Shown piece after piece: positions 1-7,835 of a stretch of 64,000 nucleotides of DNA (the first letter of the stretch is position 1; every line of letters starts with the position of its first letter). The notes below the pieces were generated by a model. It searched no databases. It saw only the letters and a list, made by a program, of their open reading frames with translations, and was not told the origin of the DNA. Made by a program: the position numbers and the translations under genes. The stretch is from Curtobacterium sp. ER1/6. Its GTDB lineage: Bacteria; Actinomycetota; Actinomycetes; Actinomycetales; Microbacteriaceae. The DNA lies in NCBI RefSeq assembly GCF_001742745.1, contig NZ_MJAK01000004.1, forward strand, positions 248,001 to 312,000, read 5' to 3'.

Positions 1-1
1 C

Positions 2-1594
2 GCGGACGTCCGTGCGGTGTCCTTCGTCGCGGACGCCTCACCACGGGACCCGTTCGACCCCACGCTGCCGTGGGTCGGCTCGGAGCACGTCGACGGCCTC
101 GGTTCGGCGGTGAACGCCGGGGTCGCTGCCGGCGTCGGACGGACGCTCGTGCTCGTCGACACCTCGGTGGTGCTCGATGCCGAGTCCCTCCGGGCCCTCG
201 CGGCGGCCGCGGTCGAGCTGGACGTTCCGGTGCAGGCCCGCGTGGGCACGCGCGCCGGTGCCGTGCGGAACGGTGCCCGGCTCCTCCGTCCCGGTGCCCT
301 GCCGTGGTCCGACGACCGGACCGACCCCGCTGACGACCGCGTCCTCGGCGCCGACCAGCCGGTGGTCTCGATGCCGCAGCGTGCGGTGGTGCCGGCCCCG
401 TGCCTCCCGGACGAGCGCACGTCGTTGACGGCCTGGACGCTCGCGGGTGCCGATGCGGTGGCGTCGACGGCGCGCCTGTGTGACGTCGGGGCGGTCGTGC
501 GGACCGTCGAGCCCGGTCGCACCGTGGACGCCGCGGTGGTGGACGTCGTCGCCTCGTGGCGGGACCGCGCCGGCGGGCGTGATCCGGTCGCCGCCGGAGC
601 GCCGCTGCCGCCGTGGGGCGCGCGACCGGTGACGCCGATCGTCCGGCAGCGCGACGAGGGCGACGACCGCTCGTCGTGGTCGCTGAAGATCGCCGCGCCC
701 GCCGGGCCCGACGGCGACGGCTGGGGCGACGTGCACTTCGCCGACGAGCTCGCGGCGGCGCTCGTCCGGCTCGGCCAGCGCGTCCGGGTCGACCGCCGTG
801 ATGCCCACGTGCGCCCCGACGACGACGAGGACGACGTCACGCTCGTCGTGCGCGGCCTCGACCGGGTGCCGCCGAACCCGGCAACCGTGAACCTGCTCTG
901 GGTGATCAGCCACCCGGACGACGTGACCGACACCGAGTTGCGATCGTTCGACGCCGTCTTCGCGGCCGGTCCGGTCTGGGCCGCGAGCGCTGCTCGACGC
1001 TCGGGCGTGCCGGTGCGGACGCTGTTGCAGGCCACCGACCCGACGGTGTTCCACCCCCTGTCGACGGCAGGGGCGGCGCCGAGCACGGACGCCGGGCGCG
1101 TGGTGTTCGTCGGCTCGACCCGCGGGGCCGAGCGGGCCGTCGTGCGTGACGCCGTCGCCGTCGGGGCCGACCTCGTCGTGCACGGTCCCGGATGGGACGC
1201 ACTCGTGCCCGCGACCGCGCTCGGGTCGGTCTCGCTCCCACGGGCCGACGTCGCACGCGCGTACGCGTCCGCACGGGTCGTCCTCAACGACCACTGGCCG
1301 GACATGGCGGCGGGGGGCTTCGTGTCGAACCGGGTGTTCGACGTGCTCGCCGCCGGGGGAGTCGTCGTCACCGACGAGGTCGCCGGGCTGCAGGACGTGC
1401 TCGACGTCCCGACGCTCGCGGTCGCACGGTCGCGGGACGACCTCGCGGCGCTGCTCGACCCGTCCCGCCCCTGGCCGACGGCGGCGGAGCGTGCTGCGAT
1501 CGCGACGCGCATCGCCGCCGAGCACTCGTTCGACGCGCGTGCCCGCGTGCTGCTCGACGCCGCCCGCGCCGAGCGCGCACGCCTGCGGCACTGA
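2..1594 (+). CDS. Glycosyltransferase, 5'-truncated by the window edge
   Basis: The frame is open from the first bases, so the N-terminus lies outside the window and the GTG at 17 is probably internal. The first ~190 visible residues include LVLVDTSVVLDAESL, which resembles the end of a family-2 (GT-A) domain with a degenerate DXD. From about residue 210 the protein looks like a CgeB/Glyco_trans_1_2 GT-B half, with NLLWVISHPDD, VFVGSTRG and the C-terminal SNRVFDVLAAGG segment that in this family faces the nucleotide sugar. The product at 10500-11789 has the same C-terminal architecture. The role is inferred as cytoplasmic transfer of a sugar to a growing surface glycan; donor and acceptor cannot be read from the sequence. 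It converges on the minus-strand glycosyltransferase operon. Confidence 0.8.
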   Translation, partial: ADVRAVSFVADASPRDPFDPTLPWVGSEHVDGLGSAVNAGVAAGVGRTLVLVDTSVVLDAESLRALAAAAVELDVPVQARVGTRAGAVRNGARLLRPGALPWSDDRTDPADDRVLGADQPVVSMPQRAVVPAPCLPDERTSLTAWTLAGADAVASTARLCDVGAVVRTVEPGRTVDAAVVDVVASWRDRAGGRDPVAAGAPLPPWGARPVTPIVRQRDEGDDRSSWSLKIAAPAGPDGDGWGDVHFADELAAALVRLGQRVRVDRRDAHVRPDDDEDDVTLVVRGLDRVPPNPATVNLLWVISHPDDVTDTELRSFDAVFAAGPVWAASAARRSGVPVRTLLQATDPTVFHPLSTAGAAPSTDAGRVVFVGSTRGAERAVVRDAVAVGADLVVHGPGWDALVPATALGSVSLPRADVARAYASARVVLNDHWPDMAAGGFVSNRVFDVLAAGGVVVTDEVAGLQDVLDVPTLAVARSRDDLAALLDPSRPWPTAAERAAIATRIAAEHSFDARARVLLDAARAERARLRH

Positions 1595-1623
1595 CCCGCC
1601 CCGACCACCGCGGCGCCGGCTGC

Positions 1624-1747
<124 letters not shown>

Positions 1748-1760
1748 GGGCCCGTCGTCG

Positions 1761-2621
1761 CTACTTGCGCGTCACCCAGCGGGCGCGGGCCGAGAGCCCC
1801 GCCCGCAGCGCCACACGGAGCGGCCACAGCCACCACGCCCGGTACTTCCGCGAGAGGTACCGGTAGGCGCTCCGGTGGTGTTCGACCTCCATCCGGCGGC
1901 GGTTCGACGACGTCGAGTGCGCCCCGGTGTGCACGACCACGGCGGTCGGCACGTACACGTTCGCCCGTCCGGCGCGGCCCACGCGCTGCCCGAGGTCGAC
2001 GTCCTCGAAGTACATGAAGTACGACTCGTCGAAGCCGCCGAGCTGCCGGAACAGGTCGGTGCGGATGAGGAAGCACGCGCCGGAGAGCCAACCGGCCTCG
2101 CGCTCGACGACCTCGGTGGTCGACCAGTACCGCTGGCTCCAGGGGTTCGCCGGCCAGAACCGCGAGAACGCCGCGTGCCCGAGCCCGGTACGCAGCGAGG
2201 GCAGCTGGCGCGCGGACGGGTAGGTCTCGCCCTGCTCGTCGAGGATCCTGGGGCCGAAGGACCCACCGGTCGGCAGCCGGTCGGCGGCAGCGACGAGTTC
2301 GTCGACCGAGCCCGGCGCGAGCACCACGTCGGGGTTCGTCACGAGCAGGTACTCGGGTTGCACGTCGGGCAGCACGTCGTCCAGCGCCGCGAGCGCGGCG
2401 TCGATGCCCCCGCCGTACCCGCGGTTGCCGCCGGAGGACACCACGACGGCGCCGTACGACTCGCCGATCGCCCGCAGCGCGTCGAGGTCGGTGGACCCGT
2501 TGTCCGCGACGACGACCGCGAGCGGCGACGTCGAGGCGTGCACCGTGCTCTCGAGGAAGGGCCGGATCGTCTCGCCGGTGTTGTAGGTCACCGTGAGGAC
2601 GGCGACGCGGGGCGCGCTCAC
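1761..2621 (-). CDS. Family 2 glycosyltransferase (rhamnosyl/galactosyl-transferase type)
   Basis: A 286-residue GT-A glycosyltransferase. The N-terminus VAVLTVTYN and VVVADNGSTD form the nucleotide-binding strand region, LLVTNPDVVL holds a divergent DXD-type motif (NPDV), and GGFDESYFMYFEDVDLGQR is the conserved C-terminal element with the ED acid pair, as in WbbL/GlfT1-type enzymes. The GTG start at 2621 overlaps the TGA of the upstream gene by four bases (GTGA), so translation is probably coupled. It is the last gene of the minus-strand operon fed by the ABC transporter genes. The sugar transferred is not known; rhamnose or galactofuranose are common for this subgroup. Confidence 0.85.
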   Translation of the reverse strand: MSAPRVAVLTVTYNTGETIRPFLESTVHASTSPLAVVVADNGSTDLDALRAIGESYGAVVVSSGGNRGYGGGIDAALAALDDVLPDVQPEYLLVTNPDVVLAPGSVDELVAAADRLPTGGSFGPRILDEQGETYPSARQLPSLRTGLGHAAFSRFWPANPWSQRYWSTTEVVEREAGWLSGACFLIRTDLFRQLGGFDESYFMYFEDVDLGQRVGRAGRANVYVPTAVVVHTGAHSTSSNRRRMEVEHHRSAYRYLSRKYRAWWLWPLRVALRAGLSARARWVTRK

Positions 2622-3766
2622 CGGGCGACCTCGCGGTACGCGGCGGCGTGCACGGCCGCGGTGGCGTCCCACGTGAAGGAGGCGGCACGGTCGAGCGCGG
2701 CGGTCCGGTGGGCTGCGACGCGGTCGGGCTCGTCGAGGAGGGCGGCCATCGCGCTCGCGAGCGACTCGGCATCCGGCTCGGTGTAGACCGCGGCGTCCCC
2801 GCCGACCTCGGGCAGCGAGAGCCGGCGGGTCGTGAGCACGCACGCGCCGGTCGCCATCGCCTCGACCACGGGGAGCCCGAAGCCCTCGCCGAGGGACGGG
2901 TAGACGACGAACCGCGCTCCGCCCAGGAACCCGGCGAGGTCCTCGAGCGGCAGGTAGCCGGCCTCGACGACGTGGTCGTCGTCCTGCAGGGCGTCGAGGC
3001 GCTCCGTGGCCGACGTGTCCCAGCCGCGGGCGCCGGACAGCACCAGCCACGGGGTCGACGAACCGGTGGTGGCGCGGGCTGCTCGGACGGCGGCGTGGGC
3101 GTCGAGGAGCGCGGTCACGTTCTTGCGCGGCTCGATCGTGCCGAGGAAGGCGATCCACTCGGCGTCGTCGGGCAGCCCGGCGGCGATGCGGGCGTCCTCG
3201 ACCTCGGCGACGGAGGGCTCGTGGAAGCGCGCTCGGTCGACCCCGAGCGGTGCCACCCGGACGTCCGCCCGGATGCCCGCGACGACACGGGCTGCCTCGG
3301 TCGCGGTGGCCGCACTCGGGACGAGGACCACGGGACGGGAGCGGAGGGACCGTCGGCTCCACCACGTGAAGAACGTGCGCTTCAGCCGCGAGTGCCACTC
3401 CGGGTTCGAGAAGAACGTGGCGTCGTGCAGCGTGACGACGGACCCGCGACGCCAGCCGAACGGGAACGTGTAGTGCGGTGAGTGCAGCACGGACGCCCCG
3501 AGGCGTCGCCCGAGTGCCGGGAGGCCGGTCTGCTCCCAGAGGAAGCGCAGCGGCACCGAGTCGGTCCACGCCGGCGCCCGGTGGACGGTGACGTCCGGTG
3601 CGATCGCGGCGAAGTGCTCCGCGTGCCCGGGCCGCACCACGAGGTGCACGTCGAGGCCGGCGTCGGCGGCGGCGAGGTGCGACACGACACCCTCGACGTA
3701 GCGTCCGACACCGCCGAGGTCGCGCGGTACCGCGGTCCCGTCGACGAGGACGGTGGTCTGCGGCAC
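2618..3766 (-). CDS. Family 4 glycosyltransferase (GT-B, mannosyltransferase-like)
   Basis: A 382-residue GT-B enzyme. It starts VPQTTVLVDGTAVPRDLGGVGRYVEG, where the Gly-rich GGVGRYV loop binds the acceptor or phosphate side. It also has FLGTIEPRKNV, typical of GT4 mannosyltransferases, and PSLGEGFGLPVVEAMATG, the E-x7-E donor-binding motif. I chose the GTG at 3766 because AAGGA lies seven bases upstream and the peptide then begins at the first beta strand. An ATG at 3844, overlapping the preceding stop as ATGA, would add 26 low-complexity residues. The gene ends in a GTGA overlap with the next glycosyltransferase. Confidence 0.85.
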   Translation of the reverse strand: MPQTTVLVDGTAVPRDLGGVGRYVEGVVSHLAAADAGLDVHLVVRPGHAEHFAAIAPDVTVHRAPAWTDSVPLRFLWEQTGLPALGRRLGASVLHSPHYTFPFGWRRGSVVTLHDATFFSNPEWHSRLKRTFFTWWSRRSLRSRPVVLVPSAATATEAARVVAGIRADVRVAPLGVDRARFHEPSVAEVEDARIAAGLPDDAEWIAFLGTIEPRKNVTALLDAHAAVRAARATTGSSTPWLVLSGARGWDTSATERLDALQDDDHVVEAGYLPLEDLAGFLGGARFVVYPSLGEGFGLPVVEAMATGACVLTTRRLSLPEVGGDAAVYTEPDAESLASAMAALLDEPDRVAAHRTAALDRAASFTWDATAAVHAAAYREVAR

Positions 3767-3840
3767 GCGGGGGTCCTTCCGTGCGGGGGCGCCGCGGCCG
3801 GGACCGTCGACGGGGGAGTGTCCAGGATAGCCCGGCGCGC

Positions 3841-4980
3841 TCATGCGCCCGGGCCTCCGGCTCCGCCGGGTCGGTCGGTGCGCACCGCGCGCCGGGGCAC
3901 GGATGCCGCACGCGTCTCACGGCGCCGGCGGGCGAGGTGCGAGGGGAGGTGTCCCGCGACGTCGGCCAGCGCTGCCAGGACGAGTCGCGCCTCCCGACCG
4001 GCCCCCGGCCGTGCCGCCACGCGGACCACGCGCGCCGCGGTGCGGACGCCGGCCCGCAGGACCGTCCGCCACGGCGCGTGCCAGAGCGCGACGACGAGCC
4101 GGTTGCGGGCGTTGCGGAAGACGAACAGGTCGCTCTGCACGCCGGACGAGGCCGAGTGGTCGTGCACGACGACGGCGTCGGCGTACTCGATGCGCCATCC
4201 GCGGCGTCGGAGGCGCCAGGCGAGCTCGGTGTCCTCGTAGTACATGAAGAGGGACTCGTCGAGCAGACCGACGTCGTCGAGCGCGGACCGGCGGAGCGCG
4301 GACGCACCGCCGGAGAACCCGAACACGTCGACGGCCGCGGCACGGTCAGCGGGCGCGAACCAGTCGCGGTCCATGCCGTTGCCGTCGCGGTCGACGAGCA
4401 CACCGGTGGAGTTCAGCCGCACCTCGCCGTCCGGCGCGGGGGTCCACACGTGGCCGGCGTGGTCCCGCAGCACGCGATGGTCGGGAGCCGGGGCGGTGCC
4501 GGCCGGGAGGCGCGTCCAGCGTCCGGCGAGCACGATGCGGCCCGTCACCGCGGCGACCTCGGGCCGCGCCGCGACCAGGTGGTCTCGGAGCGTCGCGACG
4601 AAGCCCGGTGCAGGCTCGGCGTCGTTGTTGAGGAGCACCACGACGTCGGCGTCGGTGGCGCGGACACCGGCGTTCGCCCCGGCGGCGAAGCCGCCGTTCT
4701 CCGGGCGTGCGAGGACGACGGCACCGGGCAGGTCGCGACGCAGCACCGCGACGGAGTCGTCGGACGAGCCGTTGTCGACCACGACGACCTCGTCCGCGGC
4801 ACCGTCGTCGAGCACGGCGCGCGCGGCACGCGTGGTGAGGTCCGCGCGGTTCCAGTTCACGACGACGACCGCCGTGCGGAGGCCGTCGGGGCCCGGGGTC
4901 AGTCGAGCTCCTCGATCGAGGGCTTCGCGTAGACGGTGCCGACGGCGTCGCCGAACGAGGGGACCTCGAACGAGTCGCAC
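3841..4980 (-). CDS. Family 2 glycosyltransferase, start codon uncertain
   Basis: A GT-A enzyme of the rhamnosyltransferase type with TAVVVVNWNRADLT, VVVVDNGSSDDS, VVLLNNDAEP (DXD-like) and FMYYEDTELAWRLRRRGW. The only standard start is the GTG at 4980, but that puts 27 Arg-rich codons inside the end of the upstream ABC gene. The homologous part begins right after that gene's stop. A CTG at 4902-4900 would overlap the stop as CTGA, mimicking the ATGA/GTGA overlaps of the rest of this operon. The interval given uses the conventional GTG. The 3' end carries a conserved ATGA junction with the next gene's alternative start. Confidence 0.8.
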   Translation of the reverse strand: MRLVRGPLVRRRRRHRLREALDRGARLTPGPDGLRTAVVVVNWNRADLTTRAARAVLDDGAADEVVVVDNGSSDDSVAVLRRDLPGAVVLARPENGGFAAGANAGVRATDADVVVLLNNDAEPAPGFVATLRDHLVAARPEVAAVTGRIVLAGRWTRLPAGTAPAPDHRVLRDHAGHVWTPAPDGEVRLNSTGVLVDRDGNGMDRDWFAPADRAAAVDVFGFSGGASALRRSALDDVGLLDESLFMYYEDTELAWRLRRRGWRIEYADAVVVHDHSASSGVQSDLFVFRNARNRLVVALWHAPWRTVLRAGVRTAARVVRVAARPGAGREARLVLAALADVAGHLPSHLARRRRETRAASVPRRAVRTDRPGGAGGPGA

Positions 4981-6128
4981 TCCGGCAGGTCGTGCAGGTG
5001 CCGTCCGGCCGAGTCCATCATCGAGACGTTGATGAAGTACTTGCCGGTGCCGAAGTTCGTGTCGGCGATGCGGAGGCGGAGCTTCCGGCGGCCGTGCAAC
5101 GGCTCGAGGTGGATCCCCATGATGCCGGTGGTGGTGCCGTAGACGACCTGGCCGGCGGTGTTGTTGATCTGCACCGCGGCTTCCCAGTCCGAGACGCCGT
5201 CCAGGTGCTCGAACTCCATCTCCACGACGAGGTCGTCGCCCGGTGTGACCCCGTCGCGCTGGCCCTTGCCGTCGGCGTGCACGGTCGCGCCGACGACGGT
5301 GCCACGCCCCACGGCCACGTCGGCGCTGAGCTCACCGGACCGACGCTCCTCGAGCACGTCGCGGAACATGCTGACCGCGGCGATCGGGTCGCCGTCGTGC
5401 AGCACCTTGCCCTTGTTGAGCAGGACCACGCGGTCGCACATCTCCTGCACCTGGCTGAGCGAGTGCGTGACGATGATGATCGTCTTGCCCTGCTCCTGGA
5501 ACGAGCGGATGCGGTCGAGGCACTTGCGCTGGAACGCCTCGTCGCCGACGGCCAGGACCTCGTCGACGAGCAGCACGTCCGGGTCGGTGTGCACGGCCAC
5601 GGCGAAGGCGAGTCGCACGTACATGCCGGACGAGTAGAACTTCACCTGGGTGTCGATGAAGTCCCCGATCCCCGAGAACGCCAGGATGTCGTCGAAGCGC
5701 TCCTCGGTCTCCGCGCGGCTCAGTCCGAGCAGGCTGGCGTTGAGGAACACGTTCTCACGGCCGGAGAGGTCGGGGTGGAAGCCGGCGCCGAGCTCGAGCA
5801 GCGCGGCGAGACGCCCACGGCGGGACACGGTGCCGGAGGTCGGCTGGATGATACCCCCGATCGCCTTGAGGAGCGTCGACTTGCCGGAACCGTTCTGCCC
5901 GATCAGGCCGACGGTCGAGCCCGCCTTGATCGTCGTCGTGACGCCGTCCAGCGCCCAGAAGTCCTGCCGGTGCTTGCGTCCCGCTCGACCGAGCGTGACG
6001 ATCCGTTCCCGGATGGTGTTGTCCTTGCGGACCGTGAAGCGCTTGCGCACCTGGTCGATGACGATGACGTCGGGGCGCTCGGTCCCGGTCGTGGGGGTCG
6101 ACGGGGTGACGGGGGTGCTGATGGCCAT
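4899..6128 (-). CDS. Polysaccharide ABC exporter, ATP-binding subunit with Wzt-type C-terminal domain
   Basis: A 409-residue cytoplasmic ATPase that powers export of a lipid-linked glycan through the permease encoded three bases upstream. Residues ~1-250 form the nucleotide-binding domain: Walker A GQNGSGKST, an LSGRENVFLN/FSSGMYVRLAFA signature region, Walker B LLVDEVLAVGDEAFQ and a switch His in IIIVTHS. Residues ~285-400 form a beta-rich domain (YFINVSMMD, VVYGTTTGI) like the carbohydrate-binding domain of Wzt, which recognises a chain-terminating modification. That is the family's known role; specificity here is unknown. The glycosyltransferase genes follow directly. Confidence 0.92.
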   Translation of the reverse strand: MAISTPVTPSTPTTGTERPDVIVIDQVRKRFTVRKDNTIRERIVTLGRAGRKHRQDFWALDGVTTTIKAGSTVGLIGQNGSGKSTLLKAIGGIIQPTSGTVSRRGRLAALLELGAGFHPDLSGRENVFLNASLLGLSRAETEERFDDILAFSGIGDFIDTQVKFYSSGMYVRLAFAVAVHTDPDVLLVDEVLAVGDEAFQRKCLDRIRSFQEQGKTIIIVTHSLSQVQEMCDRVVLLNKGKVLHDGDPIAAVSMFRDVLEERRSGELSADVAVGRGTVVGATVHADGKGQRDGVTPGDDLVVEMEFEHLDGVSDWEAAVQINNTAGQVVYGTTTGIMGIHLEPLHGRRKLRLRIADTNFGTGKYFINVSMMDSAGRHLHDLPECDSFEVPSFGDAVGTVYAKPSIEELD

Positions 6129-6131
6129 GGT

Positions 6132-7034
6132 CTAGAGCTCCTGCGCGAAGTTGCCCTGCAGGCGCGAGAAGACCCGCTGTGCGCCGACGAGCAGGAACAG
6201 CCCGATCACGAAGGCGACGAGCAGGCGCAGCATGAGGTGGGACGGGTAGGTGACGTCGGCGGGGTCGTGCAGCCAGATCGCGTTCTGCATGCCGAGCACC
6301 GCCAGCGTCAGCGGGTTGTTCGTGTAGACCGCGAGCAGCCAGTCCACCCGGAGCCGGTCGAGCACCATCGAGTACGAGTACACGATCGGCGATGCCCACA
6401 GCAGGACCATGAGACCGACGTCGATCACGAACTGCACGTCGCGGAGGTAGACGTTGAGCGCCGCGAGGACCAGCCCGATCGCCGCGCCGTAGACCAGGAT
6501 CACGAGCAGCGACGGGACGAGGTAGACCAGGCCCTCGTGCCAGGGGAAGACCCCGATCACGAGCGTCGCGACGATCAGGATGCCGAACTGGATCGTGTAG
6601 TTCACCAGGGCGGCGCCGACGCTCGCGAGCGGGAAGACCTCCCGCGGCACGTAGACCTTCTTGATGAGCCCCGAGTTGCCGACGATGGAACTGGTCGAGC
6701 CGGCGACGATCTCGCTGAACAGCGTGTACACGCTGAGGCCGGTGAACACGTAGATGGCGAAGTTGTCGATGCCCTTGGCCGCACCGAGGATCTGCCCCAT
6801 CACGAAGTAGTAGATGAGGAGCTGCGTCAGCGGCCGGACCAGCGTCCAGACGAACCCGAGCGCTGAGTCCTTGTACCGCGCCTTGAGGTCACGGCGGACG
6901 AGCATGCCGAGCATCTCGCGCTGCCGGAAGACGTCGCGGAGCTCACGCCAGGTACCGCGGAAGGCGCTCGTCGGAGCGCCCACCACGACGAGGGGCTCGT
7001 TCGCGAGCGCCGTCATTCGAGCTTGATCGACCAT
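6132..7034 (-). CDS. Polysaccharide ABC exporter, ABC-2 permease (Wzm/TagG type)
   Basis: A 300-residue inner-membrane permease with six predicted helices. The amphipathic N-terminal stretch WRELRDVFRQREMLGMLVRRDLKARYKDS and FVWTLVRPLTQLLIYYFVMG are typical of ABC2_membrane polysaccharide exporters. I chose ATG 7034 (MVDQARMTALANEP), preceded by a weak GAAGAG; the longer frame upstream is low-complexity and unlikely. ATG 7016 is an alternative. The gene heads the operon with the Wzt ATPase and three glycosyltransferases and is divergent from the lipoprotein gene at 7251. Confidence 0.92.
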   Translation of the reverse strand: MVDQARMTALANEPLVVVGAPTSAFRGTWRELRDVFRQREMLGMLVRRDLKARYKDSALGFVWTLVRPLTQLLIYYFVMGQILGAAKGIDNFAIYVFTGLSVYTLFSEIVAGSTSSIVGNSGLIKKVYVPREVFPLASVGAALVNYTIQFGILIVATLVIGVFPWHEGLVYLVPSLLVILVYGAAIGLVLAALNVYLRDVQFVIDVGLMVLLWASPIVYSYSMVLDRLRVDWLLAVYTNNPLTLAVLGMQNAIWLHDPADVTYPSHLMLRLLVAFVIGLFLLVGAQRVFSRLQGNFAQEL

Positions 7035-7250
7035 GCGTCTCTTCGTTCGTGGGGGCAGGACCGGAACAGCATACTCACCGGGCCTCCCCGCACCCCGACA
7101 CCCGCGGGGACGAGCGTGCCCGGAGGACGACGTCCGACGTGCACCCCGACCGGGGGTGAATGTTGCCGGAACCAACCCTCCACCTCGGGTTTCGGGTTAC
7201 CGTTGTCGCAACCCGGACCCTTGTCAGCACCCACAGGACGGCCCGTCAGC
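7035..7250. promoter_or_regulatory. Divergent promoter region between exporter operon and lipoprotein gene
   Basis: A 216-base gap between two divergent transcription units must hold both promoters. The one clear structure is an imperfect inverted repeat, CGGGTT with AACCCG, spaced 11 bases at about 7193-7215. I cannot place -35 and -10 boxes with confidence. Confidence 0.4.
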
Positions 7251-7835
7251 ATGCAGCTTGCTCCACGGCCGATCGCTGCCCTCGCGGTGGTCGGCGTTCT
7301 CACGATCCTCTCGGCGGGGTGTTCCGCCGGGCAGGACGGTCCAGATCCATCCCCGTCCCCGACCCGGTCCGCCTCGGCCTCCGCCTCGGTGACGCCGTCC
7401 GCGACGACCGCACCGACCGCGACGGCCCCCGCCGCGGAGCCCACCGGAGGCACGGACACCCCCGCCGAGGACGACACCCCCGGTGCCTTCCCGGGCACCG
7501 GCCAGACCGCCGAACCCGACACCGACCCCGGGGCCTACCCAGCCACCGCGGTCGTGTCGTTCGCCGGCTGGGACACCGGCAGCCGGACCCTGCAGGCCGG
7601 CGGACTCGTCACCGGCACGGTCGACGCGTCCGGCTCCTGCACGTTCACCGCGACGAAGGGCGGCACGACGCGCACCGCGACGAGCGCGGCCGAGGCCAGC
7701 GCCTCGTCCGTCAACTGCGCGCAGGTCTCCTTCCCCGCCAGCCAGGTGTCGTCCGGCACCTGGTCGATCACCCTCGAGTACGCGGTCGGGTCGGAGTCGA
7801 CCACGTCCGAACCGATGACGGCGGAGGTGCCGTGA
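7251..7835 (+). CDS. Secreted lipoprotein with Ser/Thr/Pro-rich linker
   Basis: A 194-residue protein that starts with a signal peptide (IAALAVVGVLTILSAGC) ending in a lipobox, LSAGC, with Cys24 as the lipidated residue. A linker of ~65 residues rich in Ser, Pro, Thr, Ala and Asp follows, suited to crossing the cell wall. The last ~100 residues form a small beta-rich domain with two Cys, probably a disulfide. I do not recognise a named family. The TGA overlaps the ATG of the repeat-protein gene (TGATG), so the two are probably co-translated and may act together at the surface. Confidence 0.8.
   Translation: MQLAPRPIAALAVVGVLTILSAGCSAGQDGPDPSPSPTRSASASASVTPSATTAPTATAPAAEPTGGTDTPAEDDTPGAFPGTGQTAEPDTDPGAYPATAVVSFAGWDTGSRTLQAGGLVTGTVDASGSCTFTATKGGTTRTATSAAEASASSVNCAQVSFPASQVSSGTWSITLEYAVGSESTTSEPMTAEVP

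Noticed and set aside
38-1591. Long open frames antisense to the left-edge glycosyltransferase
   Set aside because: Very GC-rich coding DNA leaves long stop-free shadow frames; the products are Arg/Pro/His-rich with no domain and no ribosome site.
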